The position numbers and the translations under genes are program-made. Under the pieces are notes generated by a model. It saw nothing but the letters and a program-made list of their open reading frames with translations. It did no database searches and had not been told where the DNA came from. From Tenericutes bacterium ADurb.BinA124 (GTDB lineage: Bacteria; Bacillota_I; Bacilli_A; ML615J-28; CAG-698), in the NCBI GenBank assembly GCA_002068415.1, contig MVZM01000021.1:1-32412 (forward strand): 32,412 nucleotides of DNA, written 5' to 3'. This document shows, piece by piece, positions 7,311-15,839 of this stretch (position 1 is the stretch's first letter; each line of letters opens with the position of its first letter).

Positions 7311-8144
7311 TTATTCTCCTTTCAGTTTGCCATCTATTCCGTATTTCATAAAACTGTTTTCCAAATCTACTACCTTCACATAATGATCCGATACTTGTTC
7401 TTCGACAGGTGGTAATTTCAAATAATCTCCAAACTGCCTTTTAAGCATTTCTTTGTTTCCTCTGCAACAACGCATAGTCGTATCTTCAAAAGGCAAATCT
7501 ATGAAGTCATTGAACCATTCTCTTTCAAAAACCAATTTGTCATTTAGAGTATGCCAAGTGTAACCAACTTTTTTTGATTTATCGAAATCATATTTTGCTT
7601 GGTAAATATCCATTTTTCTAACCCAGTAGCTTCTTGGAAATAAAATAAGGAGTGGCGTAGCAAAAGCTTTAGCCAACTTTTTCTTAGCCGATAATTGCTC
7701 AAAGGAGTTCTGACGGAGGGTATTTAAGATTCGAAACATCTTAATTTTTCGATTATATTCTTCTATATCATCCGGAACCCCATACATAGGCATAACATCG
7801 ACAAAGACGCCATAATGATAATCTTTATATTTATAAGTGTTTTTTTCTAAAAATGTTGTATTCGAATTGTGAATTTTATTCCAGTAAATTAAGCAGTGCT
7901 CAGATTCGTGATAATCAAATATCCTCAAATAATCAGGCAACGAAGTCTTACAGCAATCAACAAACTTTTGATAATCTGTATTTGGAATAGCAATATCAAG
8001 ATCGTCATCCCACGGAATGAAACCTTTGTGTCTTTCTGCGCCAATAGATGTGCCACCTATAGCAAAATATCTTATATTATTAGCGTCACAAATCTTTTTT
8101 ATTTCCTTATAAATATCTAAAATTACTTTTTGCAAGTCTGTCAT
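7311..8144 (-). CDS. LicD-family phosphotransferase (first copy)
   Basis: This 277-residue LicD/fukutin-related protein has a nucleotidyltransferase fold that transfers phosphocholine or a phospho-polyol from a CDP donor to a glycan. The diagnostic block GGTSIGAERHKGFIPWDDD is at 30-48, followed by LDI with the metal-binding aspartates. No signal peptide is seen, so it acts at the inner face of the membrane. The ATG overlaps the flippase stop (ATGA at 8141-8144), and the TagD-like gene follows two bases after its stop. It shares the core motif with the second LicD at 11476 but is otherwise clearly different, which points to a different donor or acceptor. Classical choline genes (licA, licB, licC) are not present, so phosphoglycerol is more likely than phosphocholine. 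Confidence 0.88.
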   Translation of the reverse strand: MTDLQKVILDIYKEIKKICDANNIRYFAIGGTSIGAERHKGFIPWDDDLDIAIPNTDYQKFVDCCKTSLPDYLRIFDYHESEHCLIYWNKIHNSNTTFLEKNTYKYKDYHYGVFVDVMPMYGVPDDIEEYNRKIKMFRILNTLRQNSFEQLSAKKKLAKAFATPLLILFPRSYWVRKMDIYQAKYDFDKSKKVGYTWHTLNDKLVFEREWFNDFIDLPFEDTTMRCCRGNKEMLKRQFGDYLKLPPVEEQVSDHYVKVVDLENSFMKYGIDGKLKGE

Positions 8145-9451
8145 GAGTGTTCGTAACCTCTTAATAATTCAATTATCAGTTTTGGATTTAAGCTTTTGAG
8201 AATCAACATATTGTTATGTTTTAATGGCCAAACAATCGCATTCATAAAAATATTTGTAAAAACTTGCGTAATAAGCGAGGCCACTGCCGCTCCGTATATT
8301 CCCCAAAAAGGAATCAATATAAAGTTAAGAACAATATTTGCTAAGGCTCCACCTAAGTTAAGTATCCAAAGATATTTTTGCTTTCCTTCGCCTAAAATCC
8401 ACACATTCCTAACAGCACCCATATAGGAGAATGTCGTATACCAAACAATTATTTGCAAAGCAAGTATAGAAGCCTGGTAATCCCCGCCATATAAAACTCT
8501 TATTATGAAAGGCGATAGAATTGTCATTACTATACTTTGTAAAAGAGCGAGGTAAATAACAATGCTATATAGTCGTTCGATATTCAGCTCATAGCCTGTT
8601 TGGTCACCATTCTTTTTATGCTCAAAAATAACTGGTCTAAATGAGTCAATGATAGCGGTAAAAACAAAAGAAGTCATGCCCGCACAAGATACGGCTGCCG
8701 AATAATATCCGACTGCAGATTCATCAATCATTTGCTTCAACATTATTTTGTCGGTTTGGGCAAATATCGTCACCATCAGACTAGAAACAATATAATGTCT
8801 GGATTTTGCAAACATCCTTTTTCCAATTTCACCTGAAAAAGATATTCTTTGCCCACCTAATTTTTTGTAAAAAACTAATAAGAATACTGCAATTAATAAA
8901 TAGTCTATTGAATTGGCTAAAGCAAATAAATAAACATCCGCTTTAAGAATCAATAAGACTGTTTTATATCCAGATACCAAAATATAGGCAATTAATGAAA
9001 CTATCGCCATATACTTCGACAAAAGTTTTGCTTGATACCAATACTGAATAAGTTCAAAAGCTTGCGTTATCAGCATTAAACTATACAAAAGAACAACAAT
9101 ATTGGTTACTTTTTGTCCGGCATCTGCAACAAGCGTAAAAGCAAACACACCCCCAATACATGCTATCGATGAAAAGAAGCTCAAAAGCACTGACGTTCCA
9201 AGAATCTTTCCTTCTTCTTCTGGATGATTAACGTATTCTTGAACCAATACATTTGCAAATCCCAAACTCATTATTGGTGTGGCAAATGCGACAACCGAAG
9301 CAGCATAGTTAATCAAGCCATAATTGGACGGTCCAAGAAACCTTGCTGTCAACATATTGATAACAAGGGCTAAAACAGCTTGTATTATTCTTGTTATGAT
9401 TATCCATCCTGCGTTTTTAGCAACTTTATTCTTAAATATGTTTAATTTCAC
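8141..9451 (-). CDS. Polysaccharide flippase (Wzx-like, MOP superfamily)
   Basis: A 436-residue integral membrane protein with about a dozen hydrophobic helices. It begins NAGWIIITRIIQAVLALVI and then TARFLGPSNYGLINYA, which is the typical start of oligosaccharide flippases of the polysaccharide transport family. It moves the undecaprenyl-linked repeat unit across the membrane for the EpsG-type polymerase. It overlaps both neighbours by four bases (ATGA at 9448-9451 and at 8141-8144), showing tight co-expression with the preceding short ORF and the first LicD gene. Length is typical. The substrate cannot be read from sequence. Confidence 0.92.
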   Translation of the reverse strand: MKLNIFKNKVAKNAGWIIITRIIQAVLALVINMLTARFLGPSNYGLINYAASVVAFATPIMSLGFANVLVQEYVNHPEEEGKILGTSVLLSFFSSIACIGGVFAFTLVADAGQKVTNIVVLLYSLMLITQAFELIQYWYQAKLLSKYMAIVSLIAYILVSGYKTVLLILKADVYLFALANSIDYLLIAVFLLVFYKKLGGQRISFSGEIGKRMFAKSRHYIVSSLMVTIFAQTDKIMLKQMIDESAVGYYSAAVSCAGMTSFVFTAIIDSFRPVIFEHKKNGDQTGYELNIERLYSIVIYLALLQSIVMTILSPFIIRVLYGGDYQASILALQIIVWYTTFSYMGAVRNVWILGEGKQKYLWILNLGGALANIVLNFILIPFWGIYGAAVASLITQVFTNIFMNAIVWPLKHNNMLILKSLNPKLIIELLRGYEHS

Positions 9452-9708
9452 TGATTACCACTCAATTCCTTATACAAATCAATGTATTCCTTAAATCTTT
9501 CGTTCATGTCAAATAACTTCGCACGCTCTAAACATGCTTCTTTAGAATATGGCTTTTTTTCGCAAATTCTAATTCCATCATTGTTAATAATATCTTCACA
9601 ATTATTCTTTGAACTCACTCCAGTGCTTATAAAAAAAGAATACTTAACTTTTGGAGTTAACAAATTCAAAAAGCCCGATAAAAAACCTAGCAAAAATCTT
9701 TTAATCAT
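9448..9708 (-). CDS. Short ORF resembling the tail of a glycosyltransferase (probable remnant)
   Basis: Translation most likely begins at ATG 9708 (MIKRFLLGFL) after GGTG, giving 86 residues. The longer frame from 9750 lacks a start signal. The last ~35 residues (CEKKPYSKEACLERAKLFDM, then NERFKEYIDLYKEL) closely resemble the extreme C-terminus of GT4-type capsule glycosyltransferases. The first ~35 residues are hydrophobic then basic and do not resemble a GT domain. The simplest reading is the leftover end of a deleted transferase that has kept an open frame and translational coupling to the flippase. A small functional membrane peptide is the alternative. Confidence 0.5.
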   Translation of the reverse strand: MIKRFLLGFLSGFLNLLTPKVKYSFFISTGVSSKNNCEDIINNDGIRICEKKPYSKEACLERAKLFDMNERFKEYIDLYKELSGNQ

Positions 9709-9770
9709 AATTTCACCAACTTTTAATTTGCAAAAACTCGTAACCCCCAATTAAGAGTCGTTAGTTACAA

Positions 9771-10769
9771 CTAATTGTTCTTTAGGATGTTAAAAGTTCT
9801 TCTTAATCCTTCGCAAACCGTATAAATAGGTTTGTATCCAAGATTTTTAATTTTCTGATTATCTAGCAAAGCATTCATGGCTTGGGATGCGTTTGGATTA
9901 TCTTCAATATCATATATTACTTTCTTTCCACCCAATGAAGCTATATATTCAGCATATTGCCCAAGAGTCATACCGTCATAATCAGCAGAGACGTTATAAG
10001 CTTCTCCGGCACAACCATCTAATAATACCTTAAGAATTCCAGACACAGCATCAGCAATATAAACATAAGAGTATTTTTGCAAGCCTTTACTTTTTAAAAC
10101 AATGTCTTCTCCGTTGACGGCATTTCTAATAAATTGAGCCATCGCTTTTGAGTCTTTTTTTGTTTTATCAGGTCCAAAAACGCGCGCCAATCTGAAAACA
10201 CAAGATTCTATTCCATATTGTTGGGCAAAAGACTGACATAATGATTCTGAAACACGTTTAGCTTCGTTATAACCAGCACGGGCAGTATTGGAATTGATAT
10301 AGCCACAATACAACTCATCCATAGGCTCGTTTTTTCCGTCACCATATATCTCACAAGACGAAGCCAAAACAAATCGTTTCGCATTTTTTTCTTTTGCAAG
10401 CATCAACAAATTATAGGCACCAAAAACATTTCCTGTAATCGTCCCAACCGGATCTGACTTGTATTGTTCTGGATGCGTATTTGAAGCCATGTGCAAAACA
10501 TAATCAATATCAACATTCAAATTTATTGGTTGACAAATATCTTTTTTTAAATATGTCACAGTATCATCATTTTCAAGTTGATTGAATGCTATGCTGATAA
10601 TTCTAATTTTTTGATGATAGTGTTCATTTCTATATCGAATTACATTACAAAGAAAAGAGCCAATAAACCCTGTGCCACCACTAATTAATAGTGTTTTATT
10701 CGTTAGTTTATCCCAATTGTATTCTAATTCGGCAACAGACTTTATATCCTCGAATTCTAAACTAGTCAT
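9771..10769 (-). CDS. NAD-dependent epimerase/dehydratase (extended SDR)
   Basis: This 332-residue cytoplasmic extended SDR has the NAD motif GGTGFIG (31-37), LASSCEIYGDG with the active-site Ser near 137-138, and the catalytic pair Tyr167-x3-Lys171 in GYNEAKR. It overlaps the IspD/TarI-like gene by four bases (10766-10769). A cytidylyltransferase followed directly by an SDR recalls CDP-ribitol synthesis as in Haemophilus Bcs1. However, Bcs1 carries a classical SDR, and this protein looks like an extended sugar-nucleotide SDR. It may therefore act on a CDP-activated or other nucleotide-linked sugar. Family certain, substrate open. Confidence 0.88.
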   Translation of the reverse strand: MTSLEFEDIKSVAELEYNWDKLTNKTLLISGGTGFIGSFLCNVIRYRNEHYHQKIRIISIAFNQLENDDTVTYLKKDICQPINLNVDIDYVLHMASNTHPEQYKSDPVGTITGNVFGAYNLLMLAKEKNAKRFVLASSCEIYGDGKNEPMDELYCGYINSNTARAGYNEAKRVSESLCQSFAQQYGIESCVFRLARVFGPDKTKKDSKAMAQFIRNAVNGEDIVLKSKGLQKYSYVYIADAVSGILKVLLDGCAGEAYNVSADYDGMTLGQYAEYIASLGGKKVIYDIEDNPNASQAMNALLDNQKIKNLGYKPIYTVCEGLRRTFNILKNN

Positions 10770-11473
10770 TTGTTTTTCTCCTTCTTTAACATCGCTTCGA
10801 AAATTTCAAGATCACCAGGCGTCGTTAATTTTATGTTTCTATCAGATCCTTTTGCAAAATATAATCGAACTCCCAGTTCAACCATCATTGTATTTGTGTA
10901 GGAAGAACCATAAATACCTATTCCTTTATCAAAGGCCTCGTGATATTTTTCATTAAGCAACTTATATTTGTAACACTGAGGAGTTGCAACCCTTCGCAAT
11001 GTTTCCCTAGGAATATATTTAATCGTCGATATTTCATCATCAACCAAAAAAATCTGTTCATTATAAGGCATAGATGTAACCGCATTCCCATAACGATTGC
11101 ATTTTTCAATCAGGTCATCAATAACAGTATCATCCACCAACGGCCTAATCCCGTCATGAATAATTATATTATCGGCATCAGAGGCAAGACCTTCAAGATT
11201 ATAGACACCATTCCTGATGGATTCTTGCCCAGTATTACCACCAGGTGTAATCCATTTTAATTTGGTAAATCCATATTTCTCCTTATATGCCCAAACATCA
11301 TCTTGCCATCCGTCTATACAAACAATCTCGATTGCATCAATCAAAGCGTGATTTTGAAAAGATTCAATTGTATATGCTAAAACATGTTTTCCATTAACTT
11401 CAATAAACTGCTTAGGAATATTGGCCCCCATTCTTGAGCCAACACCACCAGCAATAATAATTGCAATATTCAT
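10766..11473 (-). CDS. IspD/TarI-family cytidylyltransferase
   Basis: This 235-residue GT-A-fold cytidylyltransferase has the CTP-binding signature AGGVGSRMGANIPKQF at residues 8-23, HDGIRPLVDD in the middle and a KLTTPGDLEIFEAML tail. IspD makes CDP-methylerythritol for isoprenoids, and TarI makes CDP-ribitol for wall polymers. Its position in a glycan operon, translationally coupled to an SDR and next to a LicD gene, favours a TarI-like role: activating a pentitol phosphate or similar alcohol. No TarJ-type dehydrogenase is adjacent. The start is ATG 11473, two bases past the LicD2 stop. Length and motifs are normal. Confidence 0.87.
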   Translation of the reverse strand: MNIAIIIAGGVGSRMGANIPKQFIEVNGKHVLAYTIESFQNHALIDAIEIVCIDGWQDDVWAYKEKYGFTKLKWITPGGNTGQESIRNGVYNLEGLASDADNIIIHDGIRPLVDDTVIDDLIEKCNRYGNAVTSMPYNEQIFLVDDEISTIKYIPRETLRRVATPQCYKYKLLNEKYHEAFDKGIGIYGSSYTNTMMVELGVRLYFAKGSDRNIKLTTPGDLEIFEAMLKKEKNK

Positions 11474-11475
11474 AA

Positions 11476-12285
11476 CTATTCACCATCAAGATAAGATTTC
11501 TTTAAATCTATCAGCAGATAATCATGTTGTATTCCACGCTTTTCTATTGGTGGCAAGGATTTCCAATCATGATATATTTGAGTTAAATACTCGTCGTAAT
11601 GACTTGGTCCGTAAATATTTATCGTTTCAAATTGATACTTTGTAGGCATCTCAAAGAGTTCCTTTTTGACTATTTCCCTTTCTCGGTAGGCACCATTAAG
11701 ATTAGCAATGTAAGTAGAGTCGTCATACAATATTGCTGACGCAAGAGAATCTATTTTTAACGATAATTTTTTATTATTTATAAATGGAATAATCCTTGAA
11801 AGGATAATTGCTACATTTTTATACCATTTCCTTTGTTTTCTAATAGCGCATGTTCTTGTCATCAAAAACATATTTTTTTGATCGACTTTTTTAAATGCTT
11901 TAATAGCTTTCTCATAATCTGTTCCCAGACCATCAAGAGGAAAAATATCAATATAAATGCCCCTTTTAACATTTTTTTTCTGTTTTTCAATCAAAGTAGT
12001 ACTTGTATCATATAATTTACTAAATGTGTATAGAAAATCATTGTTGTTTTGATATGGGGTTTCCAAAACATACTTGCCAATTCTATTACCGAAAATATTG
12101 ATAAGCCGGTCATAATCTGGCCTTGGGATTGCAATATCAACATCATCATCCCATGGAATGAACCCTTTATGTCTAATTGCGCCGAGTAAAGTTCCGCCAA
12201 CAGCATAATACCTTATGCCGTTTCCTTCCAAATACTCAGTCAGCCACTTGAGCATTTCCAGCAATTTTGTTTGCATTTCTGTCAT
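11476..12285 (-). CDS. LicD-family phosphotransferase (second copy)
   Basis: A 269-residue LicD protein when started at ATG 12285, which has AGGTG at a good distance; an in-frame GTG lies nine bases upstream. The core motif GGTLLGAIRHKGFIPWDDD covers residues 30-48, followed by VDIAIPRPDYD. It is expected to transfer a phospho-alcohol from a CDP donor to the glycan. The next gene downstream is the IspD/TarI-like cytidylyltransferase. The locus therefore contains two LicD/cytidylyltransferase pairs, this one with an IspD-type enzyme and the other with a TagD-type enzyme. The two LicD proteins are probably specialised for two different substituents. Confidence 0.88.
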   Translation of the reverse strand: MTEMQTKLLEMLKWLTEYLEGNGIRYYAVGGTLLGAIRHKGFIPWDDDVDIAIPRPDYDRLINIFGNRIGKYVLETPYQNNNDFLYTFSKLYDTSTTLIEKQKKNVKRGIYIDIFPLDGLGTDYEKAIKAFKKVDQKNMFLMTRTCAIRKQRKWYKNVAIILSRIIPFINNKKLSLKIDSLASAILYDDSTYIANLNGAYREREIVKKELFEMPTKYQFETINIYGPSHYDEYLTQIYHDWKSLPPIEKRGIQHDYLLIDLKKSYLDGE

Positions 12286-12327
12286 AATATTCACCTAAAT
12301 TCAAAAAAATAATAATTGCAAAGAACT

Positions 12328-13560
12328 TCACTTGTGTGCAAGCTCCCCATATACTTTGATTATTTCGCAGAGTATTTTTTCTTTTTCATATCTTTCAAAA
12401 GAACTTTTTCTCGAAGAAACAGATAAGCGTTCGGCCTCTTCTTTCATTTCAAATATTTTTATGATATAAAACGCGAGTAACCTAAAATCGCTAAATGGAT
12501 ACAAATAGCCGTTTTCGCCGTGTCTAATAAAGTCAGGGTTACCTCCAACATAAGAAGCAATTGTTGGCACCCCGAGAGTCATAGCTTCTCCTAGTGAATT
12601 AGAACTATTTTCCAAAGACGAGGAAAGAAGATAAACATTACTTTGCAAATATTGTGAACATATTTGTTTTTCGTTTAACGGTCCTAAAAAAACGATGTTT
12701 TGAGTTAAGTTATATTTCCTTATGAGTCTTTTAATATATAAGCCATATCGCGATAGTTTTATTCTTTCTTTAAAACCACCAACACTTTTAACAACACTAA
12801 TACCCCCAACTAACAATTTCGCGTCTGGATATTGCTTTACCACCTCAGCGAACGCCAAGACACAGTAATGTAATCCCTTTAGTGGATAAGATGCCGAACT
12901 AATAAAAACCGAACGCGGGTTACATTTTTTGTATGCCCATTCTTTGTGATAAAATGAGTCTCGAAGAAGCTCTCCGCAATAATGATAATTCAAGTTAGGA
13001 TTAATCGCTTTGCAATATGCATAATCCCAGGTGGTTCTTCCAAAAACATGAGAGACATTCAAAAGCAATTCCTTTTCATATCTCCCTCTTTTCTCGAATT
13101 GTTTTTTTGTCGATCGAACGTTTCCAAGGTAAAGATCTCGAGGCAAAACGCCATGAATTACATTAAATGGAAGGCCATATTCGTATTGTTCTGCACATGC
13201 AAAACAAAATCCTTGTATGTGGACAACAATTTTATTAACATAACCAAGTTTTTTTGCTGCTTTTACAAGCGCAAACGAAAAAGTATTCTCCGTTCCCCAC
13301 ACATGAATAACATCTGGGCAAATAACTTCGAGTAATTTTTCAAATCTCTTTACCACTTCTTTATTTATTTTTGAACTGTTTTTTTGCCGAGACTTGAAAA
13401 TAAATGTGTTATCACTTTCTTCATCTCGTTTTCCTGGAAAACAAAAATAAAATTCATACTCGTTTAATGCTCGCAAACTTTGGCAAAGGCTGCTAAACCA
13501 ACCCCCACCAGAACTATGATTTACCAAAGGATCTTTACTTGTAAGCCACAGCACTTTCAT
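12328..13560 (-). CDS. Glycosyltransferase family 4
   Basis: This 410-residue GT-B glycosyltransferase opens with a glycine-rich loop (NHSSGGGWFSSL) characteristic of the donor/acceptor cleft. Its C-terminal half has the E-x7-E motif ENSSNSLGEAMTLGVP, with GGNPDFI after it. GT4 enzymes are retaining transferases that add one sugar of the repeat unit on the cytoplasmic face of the membrane. It starts at ATG 13560, four bases after the stop of the next upstream transferase gene. Length is standard. Donor and linkage cannot be inferred. Confidence 0.9.
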   Translation of the reverse strand: MKVLWLTSKDPLVNHSSGGGWFSSLCQSLRALNEYEFYFCFPGKRDEESDNTFIFKSRQKNSSKINKEVVKRFEKLLEVICPDVIHVWGTENTFSFALVKAAKKLGYVNKIVVHIQGFCFACAEQYEYGLPFNVIHGVLPRDLYLGNVRSTKKQFEKRGRYEKELLLNVSHVFGRTTWDYAYCKAINPNLNYHYCGELLRDSFYHKEWAYKKCNPRSVFISSASYPLKGLHYCVLAFAEVVKQYPDAKLLVGGISVVKSVGGFKERIKLSRYGLYIKRLIRKYNLTQNIVFLGPLNEKQICSQYLQSNVYLLSSSLENSSNSLGEAMTLGVPTIASYVGGNPDFIRHGENGYLYPFSDFRLLAFYIIKIFEMKEEAERLSVSSRKSSFERYEKEKILCEIIKVYGELAHK

Positions 13561-13564
13561 ATTG

Positions 13565-14764
13565 TTAATTTCCTAACATTTCAATAATTTTTTTTGTCTG
13601 AACAACATTATTCTTATTATTTAGAACAAAAGTTCTGTTTGCGCGTCCTATAGAATCCAACTCACTTTCGGACAATTCCATATGATGTTTTATTGCTTTC
13701 ATCATGCTTTTTTTGTCAAATGATTCCATATAATATAAATAATCATCATATTCATCTGGAATTCCGGGCAACTTAAAGCAAATAACAGGTTTACCAGATA
13801 ACATATATTCCATTGTTTTGGAAGGGAACGAATACTTTAAATAATCACTCCCATCATTTGGCCTTGGATTAACCAAAACCGACGCAATTGATTGGTACTT
13901 TCTAACGTCAAGTGGATTCAATGCTCCTAGATAAATAATTCGGCTATCAGCACGGGACAATTCAGCAACCCTTTCGACTCCAGTTCCTAATCCACAAATA
14001 TAGAATTTGCAATTAATGTCATACTCTATTATTGTTTCTGCAAATTCTATAACCCCATAATTGTCATGTATGGTTCCAGAATAAAGAAACGAAAATTCAT
14101 TTGATGCCTCACTGTGAATTTCATTAAAAACGTCACTCGGATCAACCATACTTTCAATACAAACATAATTATTCTTACCTAACTTTTCTTCCATGTATTT
14201 CGTTAAAACAACAAAGTTTTTTATTCTCCGAATATTTCTATAAAAAAGAGAGACATCTATTTTTTTTAATAAACGATAAATAAGACTTTTCCTCCTGCTT
14301 TTACCGGTATATTCTGGAAGGTCAGGTACCACAAGACATGTTTTTGCTTTGCTCGAATACTTATTTATGGCATAAACAATCGGGTAATGAGGCGTAACTC
14401 CAATTATCGTTTTTTCGCCTTCAGTTTTTTTTATCCATTTTTTGCATTGTCTATTAATTGCTGTCTTCCTAGAAAAAATCGAAAATGGGAAAAAATTTAA
14501 AAAAGATATTGAGTAATCACTTATGTTTTCCCTATGTTTCCAGTAATATCCCTTGTGGAATAAAATTTCTTTATTCTCCTGATACGATAAAAGATTTGGT
14601 GTATTAAGAATAGTAACAATGCCACCATTGGCTTCTAGGCCATTTATCAAATTCCACATCAGTTTGCTATTTGCCTCTTGATTCGCAATTTGCACATCTG
14701 AATAATTTATATCACATTCATCAAACGGTCTTATGTTTAATCCGCCAATTATTAGATAATTCAC
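13565..14764 (-). CDS. Glycosyltransferase (GT-B, group 1 type)
   Basis: A 399-residue GT-B enzyme. Its C-terminal region carries FLYSGTIHDNYG, the start of the donor-binding domain, then LVNPRPNDGSDYLKYSFPSK and MEYMLSGKPVICF, a group 1 signature. It should add a sugar to the lipid-linked repeat unit. The start is GTG at 14764 with GGGGTG just upstream, and no ATG is better placed. It lies 16 bases after the EpsG-type polymerase gene and four bases before the next GT4. Divergent in its N-terminal half, as is common in capsule loci. Confidence 0.87.
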   Translation of the reverse strand: MNYLIIGGLNIRPFDECDINYSDVQIANQEANSKLMWNLINGLEANGGIVTILNTPNLLSYQENKEILFHKGYYWKHRENISDYSISFLNFFPFSIFSRKTAINRQCKKWIKKTEGEKTIIGVTPHYPIVYAINKYSSKAKTCLVVPDLPEYTGKSRRKSLIYRLLKKIDVSLFYRNIRRIKNFVVLTKYMEEKLGKNNYVCIESMVDPSDVFNEIHSEASNEFSFLYSGTIHDNYGVIEFAETIIEYDINCKFYICGLGTGVERVAELSRADSRIIYLGALNPLDVRKYQSIASVLVNPRPNDGSDYLKYSFPSKTMEYMLSGKPVICFKLPGIPDEYDDYLYYMESFDKKSMMKAIKHHMELSESELDSIGRANRTFVLNNKNNVVQTKKIIEMLGN

Positions 14765-14779
14765 AATGACACCCCAAAC

Positions 14780-15826
14780 TCAAAAAATGTGATATTCCAA
14801 AAAACTCTTCCAAGTCGGATTAGCAAAAAAGGAATATACTCTTAATAAATACACTGTTAGAATAACGAGTGGAAAAACATATCCAAACAAGAATTTTCTC
14901 CAACCTTTCTCGTTTTTTAAGTTATATATAAAAATAGATGGAATCGCAACGATTGAAAAATAAGCAAAATATTTGCCAATTCGTCCTACCATTGGAATTT
15001 TAAAACCTAAGATATCAATCATTAGAGCAATCAGTGCCAACTTAGAAAACATTAATTTTTTTCCGGTAAGCTTATTAAAATTCAAACAAACATAAACAAA
15101 AGAAATTGATGTTAGCAAAGTAGCTCGTAAGGAGTTTGAATTTGTATTTTCAAAATAATAAATATAATTTGGATTTTTAAAATACTCTAATAGCTTCACA
15201 ATCCATCCAGAAATATACGAATCATACAAAAGCAGAAGTACTACTGGGATTACCAATAATATCCATTCCTTCTTCTTTAAAAAGTTTTTCTCATTGCATA
15301 AAAAATACGCAGGCAAGACCAAAATTGCGCTCGCATGAAACAAAGAAGCGAGTGCAACCGCCCCCACAAATAAAAGAATCCTTTTCTTACTGGCAAAATA
15401 TACAGCCAAAATAAACAAAATTATTGCTATAGATTCACGAATCATTGACAACGACATTAAAAACAAATAGGGGTCAATGATAAAAATGAATAGAGCTAAA
15501 GGATATAACTCTGGTTCGACTGAAGTTACAATTACTTTATAGATTGCGAAAAGAAAAACTAAAGATATAAAGGCAATAAGAAGTTGAAAAGAAGGGAAAA
15601 TTTGATTTAAGTATCTATATCCAATTTCATTAATTCCGGCAATTCTGCCACCCATTTTGACGGTATCAAAAAATTCGTTGTATGAAGAATAATCGTTACC
15701 ATAATTGTACCTAAGAGCAGCAAATACAAATAAAACCGCGAACGATATTAATAGAAAAAACTTTTTGTTTTCCTTTTTTGGAATAAATGATATTAAACTT
15801 GAAAACCCAAGAACAGCAAAAACCAT
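14780..15826 (-). CDS. EpsG-family polysaccharide polymerase (Wzy-like)
   Basis: This multi-pass membrane protein has 348 residues from ATG 15826, which is preceded by GGAGG. The longer frame from 15880 would overlap the previous gene without a ribosome site. The EpsG signature RYNYGNDYSSY lies at residues 39-49 after the first membrane helices, and about ten hydrophobic segments follow. EpsG/Wzy proteins join repeat units on the outer face of the membrane after flipping. It is the only polymerase candidate in the locus. No chain-length kinase pair (Wzd/Wze or EpsA/EpsB) is seen in the window. Confidence 0.85.
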   Translation of the reverse strand: MVFAVLGFSSLISFIPKKENKKFFLLISFAVLFVFAALRYNYGNDYSSYNEFFDTVKMGGRIAGINEIGYRYLNQIFPSFQLLIAFISLVFLFAIYKVIVTSVEPELYPLALFIFIIDPYLFLMSLSMIRESIAIILFILAVYFASKKRILLFVGAVALASLFHASAILVLPAYFLCNEKNFLKKKEWILLVIPVVLLLLYDSYISGWIVKLLEYFKNPNYIYYFENTNSNSLRATLLTSISFVYVCLNFNKLTGKKLMFSKLALIALMIDILGFKIPMVGRIGKYFAYFSIVAIPSIFIYNLKNEKGWRKFLFGYVFPLVILTVYLLRVYSFFANPTWKSFLEYHIF

Positions 15827-15839
15827 GTTTCCTCCATAT

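Noticed and set aside
7311..12285. Phosphocholine (lic) decoration
   Set aside because: LicD proteins alone do not imply choline; no choline kinase, transporter or LicC is present, and the cytidylyltransferases are of glycerol and IspD/TarI types.
12982..13335. 117-codon plus-strand open frame
   Set aside because: Antisense to a well-supported GT4 gene; composition is that of a shadow frame.
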